Source of the DNA: Balneola sp.
GTDB lineage: Bacteria; Bacteroidota; Rhodothermia; Balneolales; Balneolaceae
NCBI GenBank assembly: GCA_017643645.1
Contig: JAEPNB010000010.1
Coordinates: forward strand, 62,001 to 126,000
Direction of reading: 5' to 3'
DNA length: 64,000 nucleotides
Positions 17,420 through 26,921 of this stretch are shown piece after piece. The position numbers and the translations under genes are program-made. Each line of letters begins with the position of its first letter. Position 1 is the stretch's first letter. The notes under the pieces are model-generated. The model was not told where the DNA came from, searched no databases, and saw only the letters and a list, made by a program, of their open reading frames with translations.

Positions 17420-19138
17420 TTATAAAGTTACTTTAATACCTCCGAAAATTTGAAAAGGTCGTTCTTCATAACCTTGCCAAACCTCATAGTTTTGTCCCAG
17501 AATATTCAACACTTTCAAATAAACGCCAAATTTTTCATTGATCTTGTAATCGGCTCCACCATTTAAAAGAAGATAACCATCTATTGTTTGCGTATTAGAA
17601 GTATTTCCGTCTTCTCTTTCTCCAACATACTGCACCCATGAACTCACTGTAAACTGATCAACCGGCTTTACAGAAAACACTCCCTCTGCACCTAATCTTT
17701 CTTCAAAAGGAATATCTCCACCACTTTTAAGCTCCGGTCTTTGAGCATATATAAATCCATCAAACCAGAATTTATCGGATATTAATTGCTGAGTGATACC
17801 AATCTCCATTCTGAATTTAGAGGCATCTGCGTAATTGATTGTATAAAATGTTTGTTCTGTATTTACACCGAATGTTCTCGAAGATCTTATGAAGTAACTA
17901 TAATTATCTATTGCTTGGTAAGAAATGCTTCCAAAAAGCTTTGTGGATTCCAGTGGTTTAAATTCTATTCCTCCGTCAACACCAAATATATATTGAAACT
18001 GTGTTTGAGCACTTGTGTTCAAAAATCTGTTTTGTTGATGATATTCCCAGACAGATTTTATTTCCGGACGTGCATAAATTTTTCCGGTCAGGTTTAACCC
18101 TTCTTTTATCGTGTGATTCATTGCTGAATTTAATACCAGAAGTGGTTTACTCCTGAATCCATCAGATACATACGCTATACCACCTTCTAATTCAATTTCT
18201 GTGGCGTAATTGAATAAACTGCTGTATCCGAAAGTCGCTGAAGTACTTATCCATTGATTATCTCCGATTCCTTCCGCGGAATAATTTCCACCTTTAATAT
18301 CGATTTTTGCATTAAGTACATCATAGAGCTTTGAGCCCGCCCATTCTTTTTCAAAACCTGCTTGTACAAATTGCTCTGACTGACTTCCCCTTAAAGCTGC
18401 ATTTTGTCCCATAAGATCTATTCCAGTCGCCGATGCATTCAGGTATAATTCCCATCCTTCCAGTTCATTCGCATTGTTTTCAAGAATAAATCCTGCATTA
18501 AAACCCTGATAGTCTTTTTCGGAGGTTCCTGAATTATCTGAAGGCACATTATTTGATAATTCAAAAAGATGATTGAAATCACTGAATGCACCAACTTTGG
18601 CTGACAGTTTTGCTCCGCCATTTAACTTTGTGCCGTACACGCCGTTCATATCAAAAAATCTGAAACCGGAATCCTGATCATCTAAATGACCACTGGAGCT
18701 GGAATAATCTACATTTACGGAAGCAATACTTTCATTATTCAGCCTTCTTAGTACATACGCTTCCAGCTCCGGAGTGGTGAAGCTTCCGAAACCCGCTTTT
18801 ATAAAAGCATTTGTTCTGGACGGCTCTTCTAAAACAGATTTAACAGGAGGTTCAGGTCTATCCAGCTGGGTGAGGGCAATGCTTGCAACGGCTTCTTTAT
18901 CTGATTCCATAAAAGGAACTCTGTTCGGGTCAATTCGAAAAACTCTGGGTTTGGGATTGAATCCTAAAATCGGTTGCCGTCTGATTCCCGGAAATCTGGC
19001 TCTGAACTCGCTTCTTATCTCAATATCCTGTGGATCTATTTCAGGCAATAATGAATTTTGAGTATTCCCGCTTTGAGCGAACAACGCCGGACTTATGATG
19101 AATAGAAGTAAGATGGTTGCAAAATAGGATCGTTTCAT
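17420..19138 (-). CDS. Outer-membrane beta-barrel protein, TonB-dependent-receptor-like without plug
   Basis: 572 residues from the ATG at 19138 (a TTG two codons upstream is in frame). It has a signal peptide (about 1-21, ending LFAQ), a proline-rich periplasmic start, then about 430 residues of alternating aromatic strands with many G-x-Y/F patterns. The last strand ends FGGIKVTL. There is no carboxypeptidase-like N-terminal domain and no plug signature, so it may be a barrel that does not import siderophores. It heads the operon with HU-SPOR, ExbB, ExbD and TonB genes, and could be the client that the motor drives or anchors. Its ligand is unknown. Confidence 0.75.
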   Translation of the reverse strand: MKRSYFATILLLFIISPALFAQSGNTQNSLLPEIDPQDIEIRSEFRARFPGIRRQPILGFNPKPRVFRIDPNRVPFMESDKEAVASIALTQLDRPEPPVKSVLEEPSRTNAFIKAGFGSFTTPELEAYVLRRLNNESIASVNVDYSSSSGHLDDQDSGFRFFDMNGVYGTKLNGGAKLSAKVGAFSDFNHLFELSNNVPSDNSGTSEKDYQGFNAGFILENNANELEGWELYLNASATGIDLMGQNAALRGSQSEQFVQAGFEKEWAGSKLYDVLNAKIDIKGGNYSAEGIGDNQWISTSATFGYSSLFNYATEIELEGGIAYVSDGFRSKPLLVLNSAMNHTIKEGLNLTGKIYARPEIKSVWEYHQQNRFLNTSAQTQFQYIFGVDGGIEFKPLESTKLFGSISYQAIDNYSYFIRSSRTFGVNTEQTFYTINYADASKFRMEIGITQQLISDKFWFDGFIYAQRPELKSGGDIPFEERLGAEGVFSVKPVDQFTVSSWVQYVGEREDGNTSNTQTIDGYLLLNGGADYKINEKFGVYLKVLNILGQNYEVWQGYEERPFQIFGGIKVTL

Positions 19139-19215
19139 CGTCAAAAAAGAAGTTTTAAGAATGTACTAAAAATTTAGAGCAAGGTTAACCTGTGTACGTC
19201 AAAAGATGTACTGAT

Positions 19216-20250
19216 TTATTCTGAGCTTGTTCCCTCAGTTTTAGCCGCATGCTTTAACGCGATATACTTATCTAAAACCAACAACAAAGGTGTACTTATA
19301 ATAATTACAGCAAGTGTTGAGGCATGAGTAATGGTTCCATACGCCAAACCAATTGCTTCAGGAACCGCATAAAGCAGAAACAAACTCTTGGTAACAAATA
19401 AGTGATAAGTGCCTACTCCTCCGGGAGTCGGGATTATAATTCCTACTGCTGAAACCATCGTAAGTACTAAAGCATCTGCATAAGAAAGATCATAAATGGT
19501 GTGCATGTCGAACATCCAAAATGGAATGTAAGTCATCGAGATATAGCACACCCAGATCAGCGCTGTGTATAAAACAAAAAGCGGCCAGTTTTTAAGCTCC
19601 TTTACCGCCAGAACTCCGTCGATAAACGTCTTTGATATCACTTTGAATTTTTCAAATCCTTTAGATATAAATTCTACTTTTGAACTTAAAGATCTCAGAA
19701 TAAAATAGATCACTGCAAAACCCAGAACTGCGATCCCTAAATATTTACCAATAGAAAATGCAAAGGAAAGAAGAACTTCAGAATCGGTGATGTCTATCCC
19801 AAATAAATTACTGAGTATTTCCGAATCTGAGACCATAAATATGACCACAAAAGTCATCAACAAGAGTAAACTCACCATATCTATAATTCGCTCAAGAACG
19901 ATGGTTCCGATCAACTTACTGTTACTTTCGTCAACCTGACGAGCTACATACACAGGTCGTGTAACTTCTCCTAATCTTGCGAATGGGATGTTTGACAGAT
20001 ATCCTACCATCACACCTGTAAAAAGAGTGATTCTGTGCGGCGTTTTAGCCTTATCGTTGAATAATAATCTCCATCTTTCCGCCCGGATAAAATGTGCCGT
20101 AAGCGTAGCCAGTACAAACGGAATGATCCAGCCATAGTTCATGGATTTGGATGCTTCTACAATTTGCTCAAATTCTACTTCTTTGAATGCAAGCCAGAGA
20201 AAAAAACCGGCGATCAGAATTCCTGCAATTACTTTTAATGCTGTTTTCAA
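19216..20250 (-). CDS. UPF0104/lysylphosphatidylglycerol synthase-like membrane protein
   Basis: 344 residues with seven or eight membrane spans. Family signatures are visible: RAERWRLLF near residue 62, then ARLGEVTRPVYVARQ near 90, and PTPGGVGTYHLFVTKSLFLLY near 275. This is the membrane (flippase-like) half of MprF-type proteins without the aminoacyl-transferase domain, so it does not itself make lysyl-lipid. It lies 2 bases after lolA at the end of the gcvT-ftsK run. Its transported lipid is unknown. Confidence 0.85.
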   Translation of the reverse strand: MKTALKVIAGILIAGFFLWLAFKEVEFEQIVEASKSMNYGWIIPFVLATLTAHFIRAERWRLLFNDKAKTPHRITLFTGVMVGYLSNIPFARLGEVTRPVYVARQVDESNSKLIGTIVLERIIDMVSLLLLMTFVVIFMVSDSEILSNLFGIDITDSEVLLSFAFSIGKYLGIAVLGFAVIYFILRSLSSKVEFISKGFEKFKVISKTFIDGVLAVKELKNWPLFVLYTALIWVCYISMTYIPFWMFDMHTIYDLSYADALVLTMVSAVGIIIPTPGGVGTYHLFVTKSLFLLYAVPEAIGLAYGTITHASTLAVIIISTPLLLVLDKYIALKHAAKTEGTSSE

Positions 20251-20252
20251 GA

Positions 20253-20867
20253 TCAGTACCTGGTATCAACTATTTCTGCATCCTGAGGATAGCGTAGCAC
20301 GAATAACTCTTCATTTTTAAGCAAAAAAGATCCGTTTTTAAATGTGGTTACGATCTCATTTTCTGAAAAATCATAGGCTGTAATGCTTATCGGGATTGCT
20401 TCAGAATTCACAATGATCTCAACCGTCAGATATAAGGCAAAATCATCGTCTGTTTTCATGATGATCTTGGTTCGGCCGTTATCCATTTTTTCTTCCGTAA
20501 TGGTATAAGTGGAATCTACTCCGTTCAACATCCTGGAAGGTGCAAAGTCATCGTCTTCTTCAGAGTAATCACTTACAATAACTCTGTTCCGAACTTCATC
20601 ATAAACTCTGGAAGTTTCCCCGTCCACAATCAGCAATTGATTTTCGCTGTCTAATCGGTATTTATCTGATGAAACCCAGATTTTTCCTTCACTGGTTAGT
20701 GATTCTTTTGTGTAAGAGTCGTAATAAACGTGCTCGAAATCAGCCACAAAAACCTTTTCATTTTCGAAATTGGCTTTCAGCTTTGGAAAAATTTTGGTTT
20801 GTGCCTGTACCGAGATCGCAAAAACGATCATCAGAAATGTAATCAGGCTAGAGGTTTTCAAGGCCAT
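20253..20867 (-). CDS. lolA: LolA-like periplasmic lipoprotein carrier
   Basis: 204 residues from the ATG at 20867, which opens a clean signal peptide (MALKTSSLITFLMIVFAISVQAQ). Starting further upstream would add a charged tail in front of it. The LolA-type beta half-barrel is seen in VADFEHVYYDSYTKES, then GKIWVSSDKYRLD, IVDGETSRVYD and a hydrophobic VSITAYDF-like strand. It would carry lipoproteins across the periplasm to the outer membrane. The start overlaps the end of ftsK by 20 bases. Sequence similarity in this family is low, so the paralogue-versus-LolA call is moderate. Confidence 0.75.
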   Translation of the reverse strand: MALKTSSLITFLMIVFAISVQAQTKIFPKLKANFENEKVFVADFEHVYYDSYTKESLTSEGKIWVSSDKYRLDSENQLLIVDGETSRVYDEVRNRVIVSDYSEEDDDFAPSRMLNGVDSTYTITEEKMDNGRTKIIMKTDDDFALYLTVEIIVNSEAIPISITAYDFSENEIVTTFKNGSFLLKNEELFVLRYPQDAEIVDTRY

Positions 20868-23391
20868 CAAAGATCTCTTGTAATTCTTCTTCTTCCTGAA
20901 CGAGAACATCGCGTGCGGTACTTCCTTGATATGGTCCAACGATTCCTGCATTAAATAATTGATCTATGATTCTGCCGGCTCTGTTGTAGCCGATCTTTAA
21001 TTTTCTTTGTAATAATGAAACGGATCCCTGTTGATGCAATACTACAACTTTAGCTGCAGCCTGAAACATTTCATCTATATCATCTAACGGGTCCGGTATT
21101 CCTACATTGTCCTCTTGTATTATCGGCAGATGAAATGGTTCCTTATACCCGGCTTGTTGGCCAATAAATGAGTTTATTCTTTCTACTTCTTCTGTGGATA
21201 CAAATGCGTTTTGAAGTCTGGTCATTCCGGCGCCATTGGTAAACAGCATATCTCCTGCTCCAACCAATTGATCAGCTCCACCCATATCCAGAATTGTTCT
21301 GGAATCAACTTTTGAAGCAACCTGATAAGCAATGCGTGCCGGGAAGTTAGCCTTGATAGTACCTGTAATTACATTCACAGAAGGTCGCTGAGTTGCAACC
21401 ACCAAATGGATTCCAATCGCTCGTGCAAGCTGAGCTAGTCGGGCGATAGGCTCTTCAATTTGTTTTCCGGCTGTCATCATTAGGTCAGCAAGCTCATCGA
21501 TGATAACTACGATATAAGGCAGGTGACGGTGACCTAATTCTTCGTCCAGTTCACCTTCTTTGAATTTCTTGTTGTACGCTTTGATGTCCCGAACCAACGC
21601 CATTTTCAGCAGATCATAACGATCGTCCATTTCCTTACACACACTGTTCAATGTATCCAGAGCTTTGGAAGTATCTGTTACGATCGGTTCGTCTGCATTT
21701 GGTAGCATCGCCAGAAAGTGATTCTGGATATTTCGGTACAATGCCAATTCGATCTTCTTCGGATCGATCATCACAAATTTCAGATTTTCCGGATCACACT
21801 TATAAAGCAGACAGGTAATAATGGTATTCACACCAACCGATTTACCGGAACCCGTTGCTCCCGCCATTAATAAATGAGGCATTTTTGTAAGATCGATCAT
21901 GAATACTTCATTTTCGATCGTTTTACCGAATGCCACCGGCAAGGTCATGTCCGTTTCAACAAATTTCTTGGTGTTGATGACCTGCTTGATATACACCATT
22001 TCGCGTGTGCTGTTCGGAACTTCAATCCCAACTGCAGATTTTCCCGGAATCGGAGAAAGCATGCGTAACCCCTTTGAAGCCATCGCCATTTTTAAGTCAT
22101 TGGAATAGCTTTCGATCTTACTGATCTTCACATCCGGTGCAGGCTCAAGCTCATAAAGCGTTACTGTAGGACCTACAATGGCGTTAATTCCAACGATCTC
22201 AATTCGGTGTCTTTTCAGCTTATCTAGGATGATGCGCTTGTTTTCCCGGATCTCTTCCAGATCTACTTCTGTTCTGTCATCTGCAGGTGTGTCTAAAAGA
22301 TCAATGGTCGGGAACTTATATCTGATAACAGGGACTTCCTTCGCTTTATCCCGATTTATCTTGTCCAGATCTCTTTCTCCGGCTTCCTCATCGCCTTCGC
22401 CTTTGTATACCGAAACTTCCAGTTCTTCGCTGTCCTCGTCCAGAACTTCTTTTTCTTCCAGATTGGAACTCTTGTCTAAAGCTGCCTTTTGTCTGTTATC
22501 GATGTCATCGGAAGCGCGTTTTTCCTTTTCGATGCGCTCCAGATCTTGTTCGTGAGATTTTGCTACAATATCATCAATCGTTGGCGCAGGCGCTTCGGGT
22601 TCTTGAACTTCTTTTTCCGGCTTTGCTTTAGCACTCTTTTTCTCTTCTTTCTTGGCTGCTTTTTCTTCTTTTGCCGCTTCACGTTCTGCTCTTCTTTCGG
22701 CTAAGCGCTCTTCTCTTTCCTGTGCTTTAATTTCTTTCTTTTCAGCACGAGCTATGCGGGCATCTTCCAATTTATGCTGAACATTTTCGATCCATAATTT
22801 CAGGTTATCGATGGATTTTTGAAGATCTCTATCCCAAAGTAGAAGTAAAGTTACGATCGCCAAGAGTGACAAGATTATTCCCGATCCGATACTACTTGTA
22901 AAGTTCTGAAGCACTTTTGAGATCGCTACTCCGGCCGCTCCGCTCCAGACTGAATCAGCAGGAAAATCCAGATTGAAATTCATCCATCCCAAAACAGTAG
23001 AGAACAGGATCATGCTCCAAACACCCAAAATCGTGATCCAGCTCAGATCTTTATAATTCCGCCGTCTGAAAATGTGCCAACCTTGGAAAAAGATCAGAAC
23101 TGCTAAGATAAAACTGGTGTACCCAAACAATTGATGAACTACGAAATGAGAAAGATAAGCTCCCACAGGTCCAAGCCAGTTTTGCACTAACCTGGAGGAT
23201 GCATCTTTATTGAAAAGATCCATAAACGACAACTTGGTCGCATATTGGTAATCTTCCGGAGTGTAGGAGACAATACTTAAACCAAGCAAAATCGCCAGAG
23301 CAATAATAATCACTCCGATGATCTCTACTTTTCGGTTATCGTCAATACCTGCCTTAGAATTTCCGGCTGTATTTAACTTCTTTTTAGCCAT
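20848..23391 (-). CDS. ftsK: DNA translocase FtsK/SpoIIIE
   Basis: 847 residues. Four N-terminal membrane spans (to about residue 200) are followed by a charged K/E/A-rich linker (to about 380), the alpha and beta motor with Walker A GATGSGKSVGVN and the DELADLMM Walker B block, then a C-terminal gamma winged helix (from about 770, SVSLLQRKLKIGYNRAGRIIDQL). It pumps DNA at the closing septum and activates XerCD at dif. Length is typical. It overlaps comB by 8 bases at its start and lolA by 20 at its end. Confidence 0.96.
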   Translation of the reverse strand: MAKKKLNTAGNSKAGIDDNRKVEIIGVIIIALAILLGLSIVSYTPEDYQYATKLSFMDLFNKDASSRLVQNWLGPVGAYLSHFVVHQLFGYTSFILAVLIFFQGWHIFRRRNYKDLSWITILGVWSMILFSTVLGWMNFNLDFPADSVWSGAAGVAISKVLQNFTSSIGSGIILSLLAIVTLLLLWDRDLQKSIDNLKLWIENVQHKLEDARIARAEKKEIKAQEREERLAERRAEREAAKEEKAAKKEEKKSAKAKPEKEVQEPEAPAPTIDDIVAKSHEQDLERIEKEKRASDDIDNRQKAALDKSSNLEEKEVLDEDSEELEVSVYKGEGDEEAGERDLDKINRDKAKEVPVIRYKFPTIDLLDTPADDRTEVDLEEIRENKRIILDKLKRHRIEIVGINAIVGPTVTLYELEPAPDVKISKIESYSNDLKMAMASKGLRMLSPIPGKSAVGIEVPNSTREMVYIKQVINTKKFVETDMTLPVAFGKTIENEVFMIDLTKMPHLLMAGATGSGKSVGVNTIITCLLYKCDPENLKFVMIDPKKIELALYRNIQNHFLAMLPNADEPIVTDTSKALDTLNSVCKEMDDRYDLLKMALVRDIKAYNKKFKEGELDEELGHRHLPYIVVIIDELADLMMTAGKQIEEPIARLAQLARAIGIHLVVATQRPSVNVITGTIKANFPARIAYQVASKVDSRTILDMGGADQLVGAGDMLFTNGAGMTRLQNAFVSTEEVERINSFIGQQAGYKEPFHLPIIQEDNVGIPDPLDDIDEMFQAAAKVVVLHQQGSVSLLQRKLKIGYNRAGRIIDQLFNAGIVGPYQGSTARDVLVQEEEELQEIFDGLENL

Positions 23392-24121
23392 TCAAATTGA
23401 TTAAAATTCCATCCTTCATTCCCGGAAGGACGTCAAATTTATCTGTTTCACAAACAAAAGGAATATCCCCGTCAGGAACAAGTTCTTTAAGACGAATTGC
23501 ATGGTCACTGGTTTCAATGGCTTTTTCCAGCTCATCTTTATAGCTCTGATATAAACTGAAAGCAACCTTTACTCCATCTTTGGTATTTTTGGGAAGTTTG
23601 CCTTTGCACATTTTATAAATAATCGATCCGGCAAACAACGTGTCTTCTAACGACATTTTTCCCTGCCAACCTGAACAGATCAAAACCACATCATCATCGT
23701 GATCTTCCAGTGCTTTCAAAATACTTTTCTGATTTAGAAAACAGCCCACATACATACGATTTGCAAGCGCAGCTTTTTTGATCGCTTTGGTTCCGTTTGT
23801 GGTGTTGATGATCAACGTCTTATCCGTTACTACATCTTCTGTATACTCCAACGGTGAGTTTCCTAAATGAAAACCTTCGATCTTATGGCCATTTTGCTCG
23901 CCACAAAGCAGATAATCTTTGTTATCCATGGTTTGGGCAATTCGGACTGCGTCTTCCATTGCTCCAACAGGAATGATCTTTTTTGCACCGTTACTCAGCG
24001 CCGTCACCATCGACGAAGCAGCTCTCAGCACATCAATAATAACTGCAGATTTCCCACGCAGATCCTCTTCCTGAAAGGATTGCACCGAAAAATATACGTC
24101 CATGTAATCTAGTCTAGCCAT
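23384..24121 (-). CDS. comB: Probable 2-phosphosulfolactate phosphatase (ComB family)
   Basis: 245 residues matching ComB: VIDVLRAASSMVTALSNGAKKI near residue 27, NTTNGTKAI near 110, and a ICSGWQGKMSLEDTLFAG block near 150. In archaea the enzyme dephosphorylates phosphosulfolactate on the way to coenzyme M. In bacteria the product sulfolactate may feed other sulfonates. No other sulfonate gene lies nearby, so the physiological role is uncertain. It lies 24 bases after gcvT and overlaps ftsK, so it is probably in that operon. Confidence 0.85.
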   Translation of the reverse strand: MARLDYMDVYFSVQSFQEEDLRGKSAVIIDVLRAASSMVTALSNGAKKIIPVGAMEDAVRIAQTMDNKDYLLCGEQNGHKIEGFHLGNSPLEYTEDVVTDKTLIINTTNGTKAIKKAALANRMYVGCFLNQKSILKALEDHDDDVVLICSGWQGKMSLEDTLFAGSIIYKMCKGKLPKNTKDGVKVAFSLYQSYKDELEKAIETSDHAIRLKELVPDGDIPFVCETDKFDVLPGMKDGILINLNG

Positions 24122-24145
24122 CGTAGTTCTTTAAAATATGTTCTC

Positions 24146-25246
24146 TCACTTTTTTATAAATGGAGGGCGTGTTACCGTAGCTTCCGCTGTTTTTTTACGG
24201 ATCGCAATATGGATAGTGTTGCCTTCAGCAGCAAATTCTTTTTTCACATAACCCATCCCTATTCCTTTACCCAAAGTGATCGACATTGTTCCGCTGGCAA
24301 CTTCGCCAATGGTATTTCCTGATTCGTCCACTATTTCGTAACCATGACGTGGAATGTTGCGTTCGTCATTCATTACAAAGCCAACTAATTGTCGTGAATT
24401 TCCTTCTTCTTTTTTCTTGAGAAGAGCTTCTTTTCCTACAAAATCACCTTTATCAAACTTGGTGATCCAACCCAATCGTGCTTCCAGCGGATGAGTGTCT
24501 TTTGTGATGTCGTTGCCATAGAGCGCAAAACCCATTTCCAATCTCAGCGTGTCACGAGCTCCTAAACCACACGGCTCTATCCCAAATTCTTCACCGGCTT
24601 CAAAAATGGCGCTCCAAACTGCTTCCGGATCTACATTGTTTTTATCGAAATAGATCTCAAATCCTTTCTCTCCGGTGTATCCTGTTGCTGAAAACACAAT
24701 GTTTTCAAAACCAGCTAGTGTTCCCATTTTGAAACTGTAGAATCCGATCTCTGAAAGATCAAGATCGGTAAGCTTTTGCAGTGTGTCTACTGATTTCGGT
24801 CCTTGAACAGCAAGCAGACACGTATCATCAGACATATCAACTACAGTGGCATCAAATGTATTTTGGCTGTTTACCCAAGCCAGATCTTTATCTACGTTCG
24901 CGCCGTTTACTACCAAAATGTATTGGTTTTCTTCGAATAGTTTATACACGATCATGTCGTCCACAATGCCGCCTTCTTCATAGCACATGCACGTGTACTG
25001 TGCTTTTCCGGGAACTAACTTTGAAGCATCATTTACTGAAATATACTGAACCAGATCGAGTGCTTCCGGTCCATGAATGTAAAACTCACCCATATGAGAT
25101 ACATCGAAAACGCCCACATCATTACGAACGGCTGCATGTTCAACCTTAATTCCTTTGTATTGAACCGGCATTTCAAATCCGGCAAATTCTACAAGTTTCC
25201 CGCCTTCTTTTTGATGGATAGCATGAAACGGTGTTTTTTTAGCCAT
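24146..25246 (-). CDS. gcvT: Aminomethyltransferase, glycine cleavage system T protein
   Basis: 366 residues, typical GcvT. It opens with TPFHAIHQKEGGKLVEFAGF and has VRNDVGVFDVSHMGEF near 40, then TGYTGEKGFEIYF near 193 and GLGARDTLRLEMGFALYGND near 232. It transfers the aminomethyl carbon of glycine to tetrahydrofolate and releases ammonia from the H protein. The gcvH and gcvP genes are not in the window, and I saw no glycine riboswitch upstream. It appears to head the comB-ftsK-lolA run. Confidence 0.95.
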   Translation of the reverse strand: MAKKTPFHAIHQKEGGKLVEFAGFEMPVQYKGIKVEHAAVRNDVGVFDVSHMGEFYIHGPEALDLVQYISVNDASKLVPGKAQYTCMCYEEGGIVDDMIVYKLFEENQYILVVNGANVDKDLAWVNSQNTFDATVVDMSDDTCLLAVQGPKSVDTLQKLTDLDLSEIGFYSFKMGTLAGFENIVFSATGYTGEKGFEIYFDKNNVDPEAVWSAIFEAGEEFGIEPCGLGARDTLRLEMGFALYGNDITKDTHPLEARLGWITKFDKGDFVGKEALLKKKEEGNSRQLVGFVMNDERNIPRHGYEIVDESGNTIGEVASGTMSITLGKGIGMGYVKKEFAAEGNTIHIAIRKKTAEATVTRPPFIKK

Positions 25247-25379
25247 TCGTGTAGTTAGTTTGTGTCGTTTTGTTCTTAATCCTCATTAAGTTAATGATTT
25301 TTGAAGAAAGGGATAGAATTAAGAATTGGAAATTTTGAAGTATCAATTTTTGTAAGCACTTATATACATCCGAACATTT

Positions 25380-25425
25380 AGCGCACAAGCGGGACGCTTG
25401 CGCTGGGTTAGGGAGCTAAGCTCCC
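25380..25425. repeat. Two adjacent hairpins in the gap upstream of gcvT
   Basis: The 213-base gap between gcvT and the small gene at 25460 contains AGCG/CAAGCG paired with CGCTTG/CGCT (25380-25404, two-base bulge) and a perfect GGGAGCT-A-AGCTCCC (25411-25425). They could be a repeat unit or a terminator of the small gene to the right; no clear T-run supports the latter. Confidence 0.45.
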
Positions 25426-25459
25426 AAGCTGCATTCCGCACCGGAGGTACTGAACGAGG

Positions 25460-25666
25460 TTAAGACTTTAAATAGCTTATTAAAATTATTATTGAACCCA
25501 AAATGGTTATTATACTGCATATTGCAAAAGAACTAAGAATACTTTTCATCGCCCATGTCTGTTCATCCCAATTCTTGTAGTTGTCTCGAAATTTATATGT
25601 AAAAAAGATGCAGATCAGTGTCAGTAGAAGAAAACTGATATTTAACTTTAACAATTCTGAATCCAT
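25460..25666 (-). CDS. Small two-span membrane protein, unknown function
   Basis: 68 residues from the ATG at 25666, chosen because a GGAAGGGAAG ribosome site lies just before it; an in-frame TTG at 25681 is less likely. Two hydrophobic spans (about 6-23 and 41-64, ending ILISYLKS) are joined by a polar loop KFRDNYKNWDEQTW. I recognise no family. The good ribosome site and membrane pattern support a real gene, but it could be an accidental reading frame. Confidence 0.5.
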   Translation of the reverse strand: MDSELLKLNISFLLLTLICIFFTYKFRDNYKNWDEQTWAMKSILSSFAICSIITILGSIIILISYLKS

Positions 25667-25750
25667 AAACTTCCCTTCCAATACTCAATCTAATTCTTTG
25701 TATCTTTATTGCTGATATAAGAATACAGAAAAAAATCCTTTAAAAAGTAT

Positions 25751-26875
25751 ATGTCCATCAACAAAGAGCAGATCAAAACTGCACTTGCTCACGTTCTCCA
25801 TCCAACCGAAAAACAGGATCTGATCTCACTGGATATGATCCATGATATCATCATTCAGGATAAATACATTTCCTTTACTTTGGAAATGCCAGAGAAAAAT
25901 GATGCGTTGGCTCAGCAAATTCAACGTCAATGCGAAGAAGCCATTCACAAATTCATTGACGGCGAAGCCGTAGTTGACATTCAGGTGGGTATTAATGTTT
26001 CTAAGAGAAAAGACAAACCGGAACAGGCCCCGCAACAACCTCAGCAGAAACAGGAAGAAATTCTTTCGGGTGTTAAGAATATCATTGCCGTTGCTTCCGG
26101 AAAAGGCGGAGTGGGAAAATCTACCGTAGCAGTAAACATCGCGTCTGCTTTAGCCAAAGACGGATACAAAGTTGGTCTGATGGATACCGATATTTATGGC
26201 CCGAGTATTCCAACTATGTTCAATGTGTTTGAAAAGCCGAACATCACCACACAAAAGAAATTAGTTCCTATAGAGCGACACGGAATCAAAATGGTTTCTA
26301 TGGGATTTTTGGTGGATGTGGATCAAGCGATGGTTTGGCGTGGACCAATGGCTACCAGCGCCATCAAACAGTTTATGACCGAGGTGGAATGGGGCGAACT
26401 GGATTATCTGATCATGGATCTTCCTCCGGGAACAGGTGATATCCAACTTACCATTGTACAAACGGTGCCCTTAAGCGGAGCTGTGATCGTATCAACACCA
26501 CAAGTTGTAGCTTTGGATGATGTTCGTAAAGGAGTGGCAATGTTCAAGAAAGTGAATGTTCCTGTTCTGGGAGTTGTGGAGAACATGGCGTATTTCACTC
26601 CGCCGGATATGCCGGAAAAGAAGTATTACATCTTCGGAGATGGCGGAGCCAAACATTTAGCTAAAGAAATGGGCGTTCCTGTTTTAGGTGAAATCCCAAT
26701 CGAACAAACCGTTCGTGAAGCGGGAGATAATGGTTTACCTATTGTTTTAGCGGATGATTCTTCTTTCTCTGCAAGAGCTTTTGTCGGAGCAACGGAAAAC
26801 ATGAAGCAACAACTGGAACTTCGCTCGAAATCCGGTGAAACGACTAAGAAAGTGGATATTAAATTTAGACCGTGA
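25751..26875 (+). CDS. apbC: Mrp/NBP35/ApbC-type iron-sulfur carrier ATPase
   Basis: 374 residues. An N-terminal MIP18/DUF59 domain (1-85) is followed by a MinD-like P-loop ATPase: AVASGKGGVGKSTVAVNIA near 113, DTDIYGPSIPTMF near 142, DYLIMDLPPGTGD near 218. The family carries Fe-S clusters to apoproteins. The usual CxxC that would hold the cluster, after GVVENM near residue 278, is absent: the stretch reads AYFTPPDMPEKKYYIFG. Carrier function is therefore not certain. It stands alone between repeat-bearing gaps. Confidence 0.92.
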   Translation: MSINKEQIKTALAHVLHPTEKQDLISLDMIHDIIIQDKYISFTLEMPEKNDALAQQIQRQCEEAIHKFIDGEAVVDIQVGINVSKRKDKPEQAPQQPQQKQEEILSGVKNIIAVASGKGGVGKSTVAVNIASALAKDGYKVGLMDTDIYGPSIPTMFNVFEKPNITTQKKLVPIERHGIKMVSMGFLVDVDQAMVWRGPMATSAIKQFMTEVEWGELDYLIMDLPPGTGDIQLTIVQTVPLSGAVIVSTPQVVALDDVRKGVAMFKKVNVPVLGVVENMAYFTPPDMPEKKYYIFGDGGAKHLAKEMGVPVLGEIPIEQTVREAGDNGLPIVLADDSSFSARAFVGATENMKQQLELRSKSGETTKKVDIKFRP

Positions 26876-26921
26876 GTCGCTGCGCGAAAATGATAATGTT
26901 CAAATTTCAAATAGCAGGCCG

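Noticed and set aside
25247-25459. Glycine riboswitch upstream of gcvT
   Set aside because: I looked for the tandem aptamer core and saw only two short GC hairpins without it.
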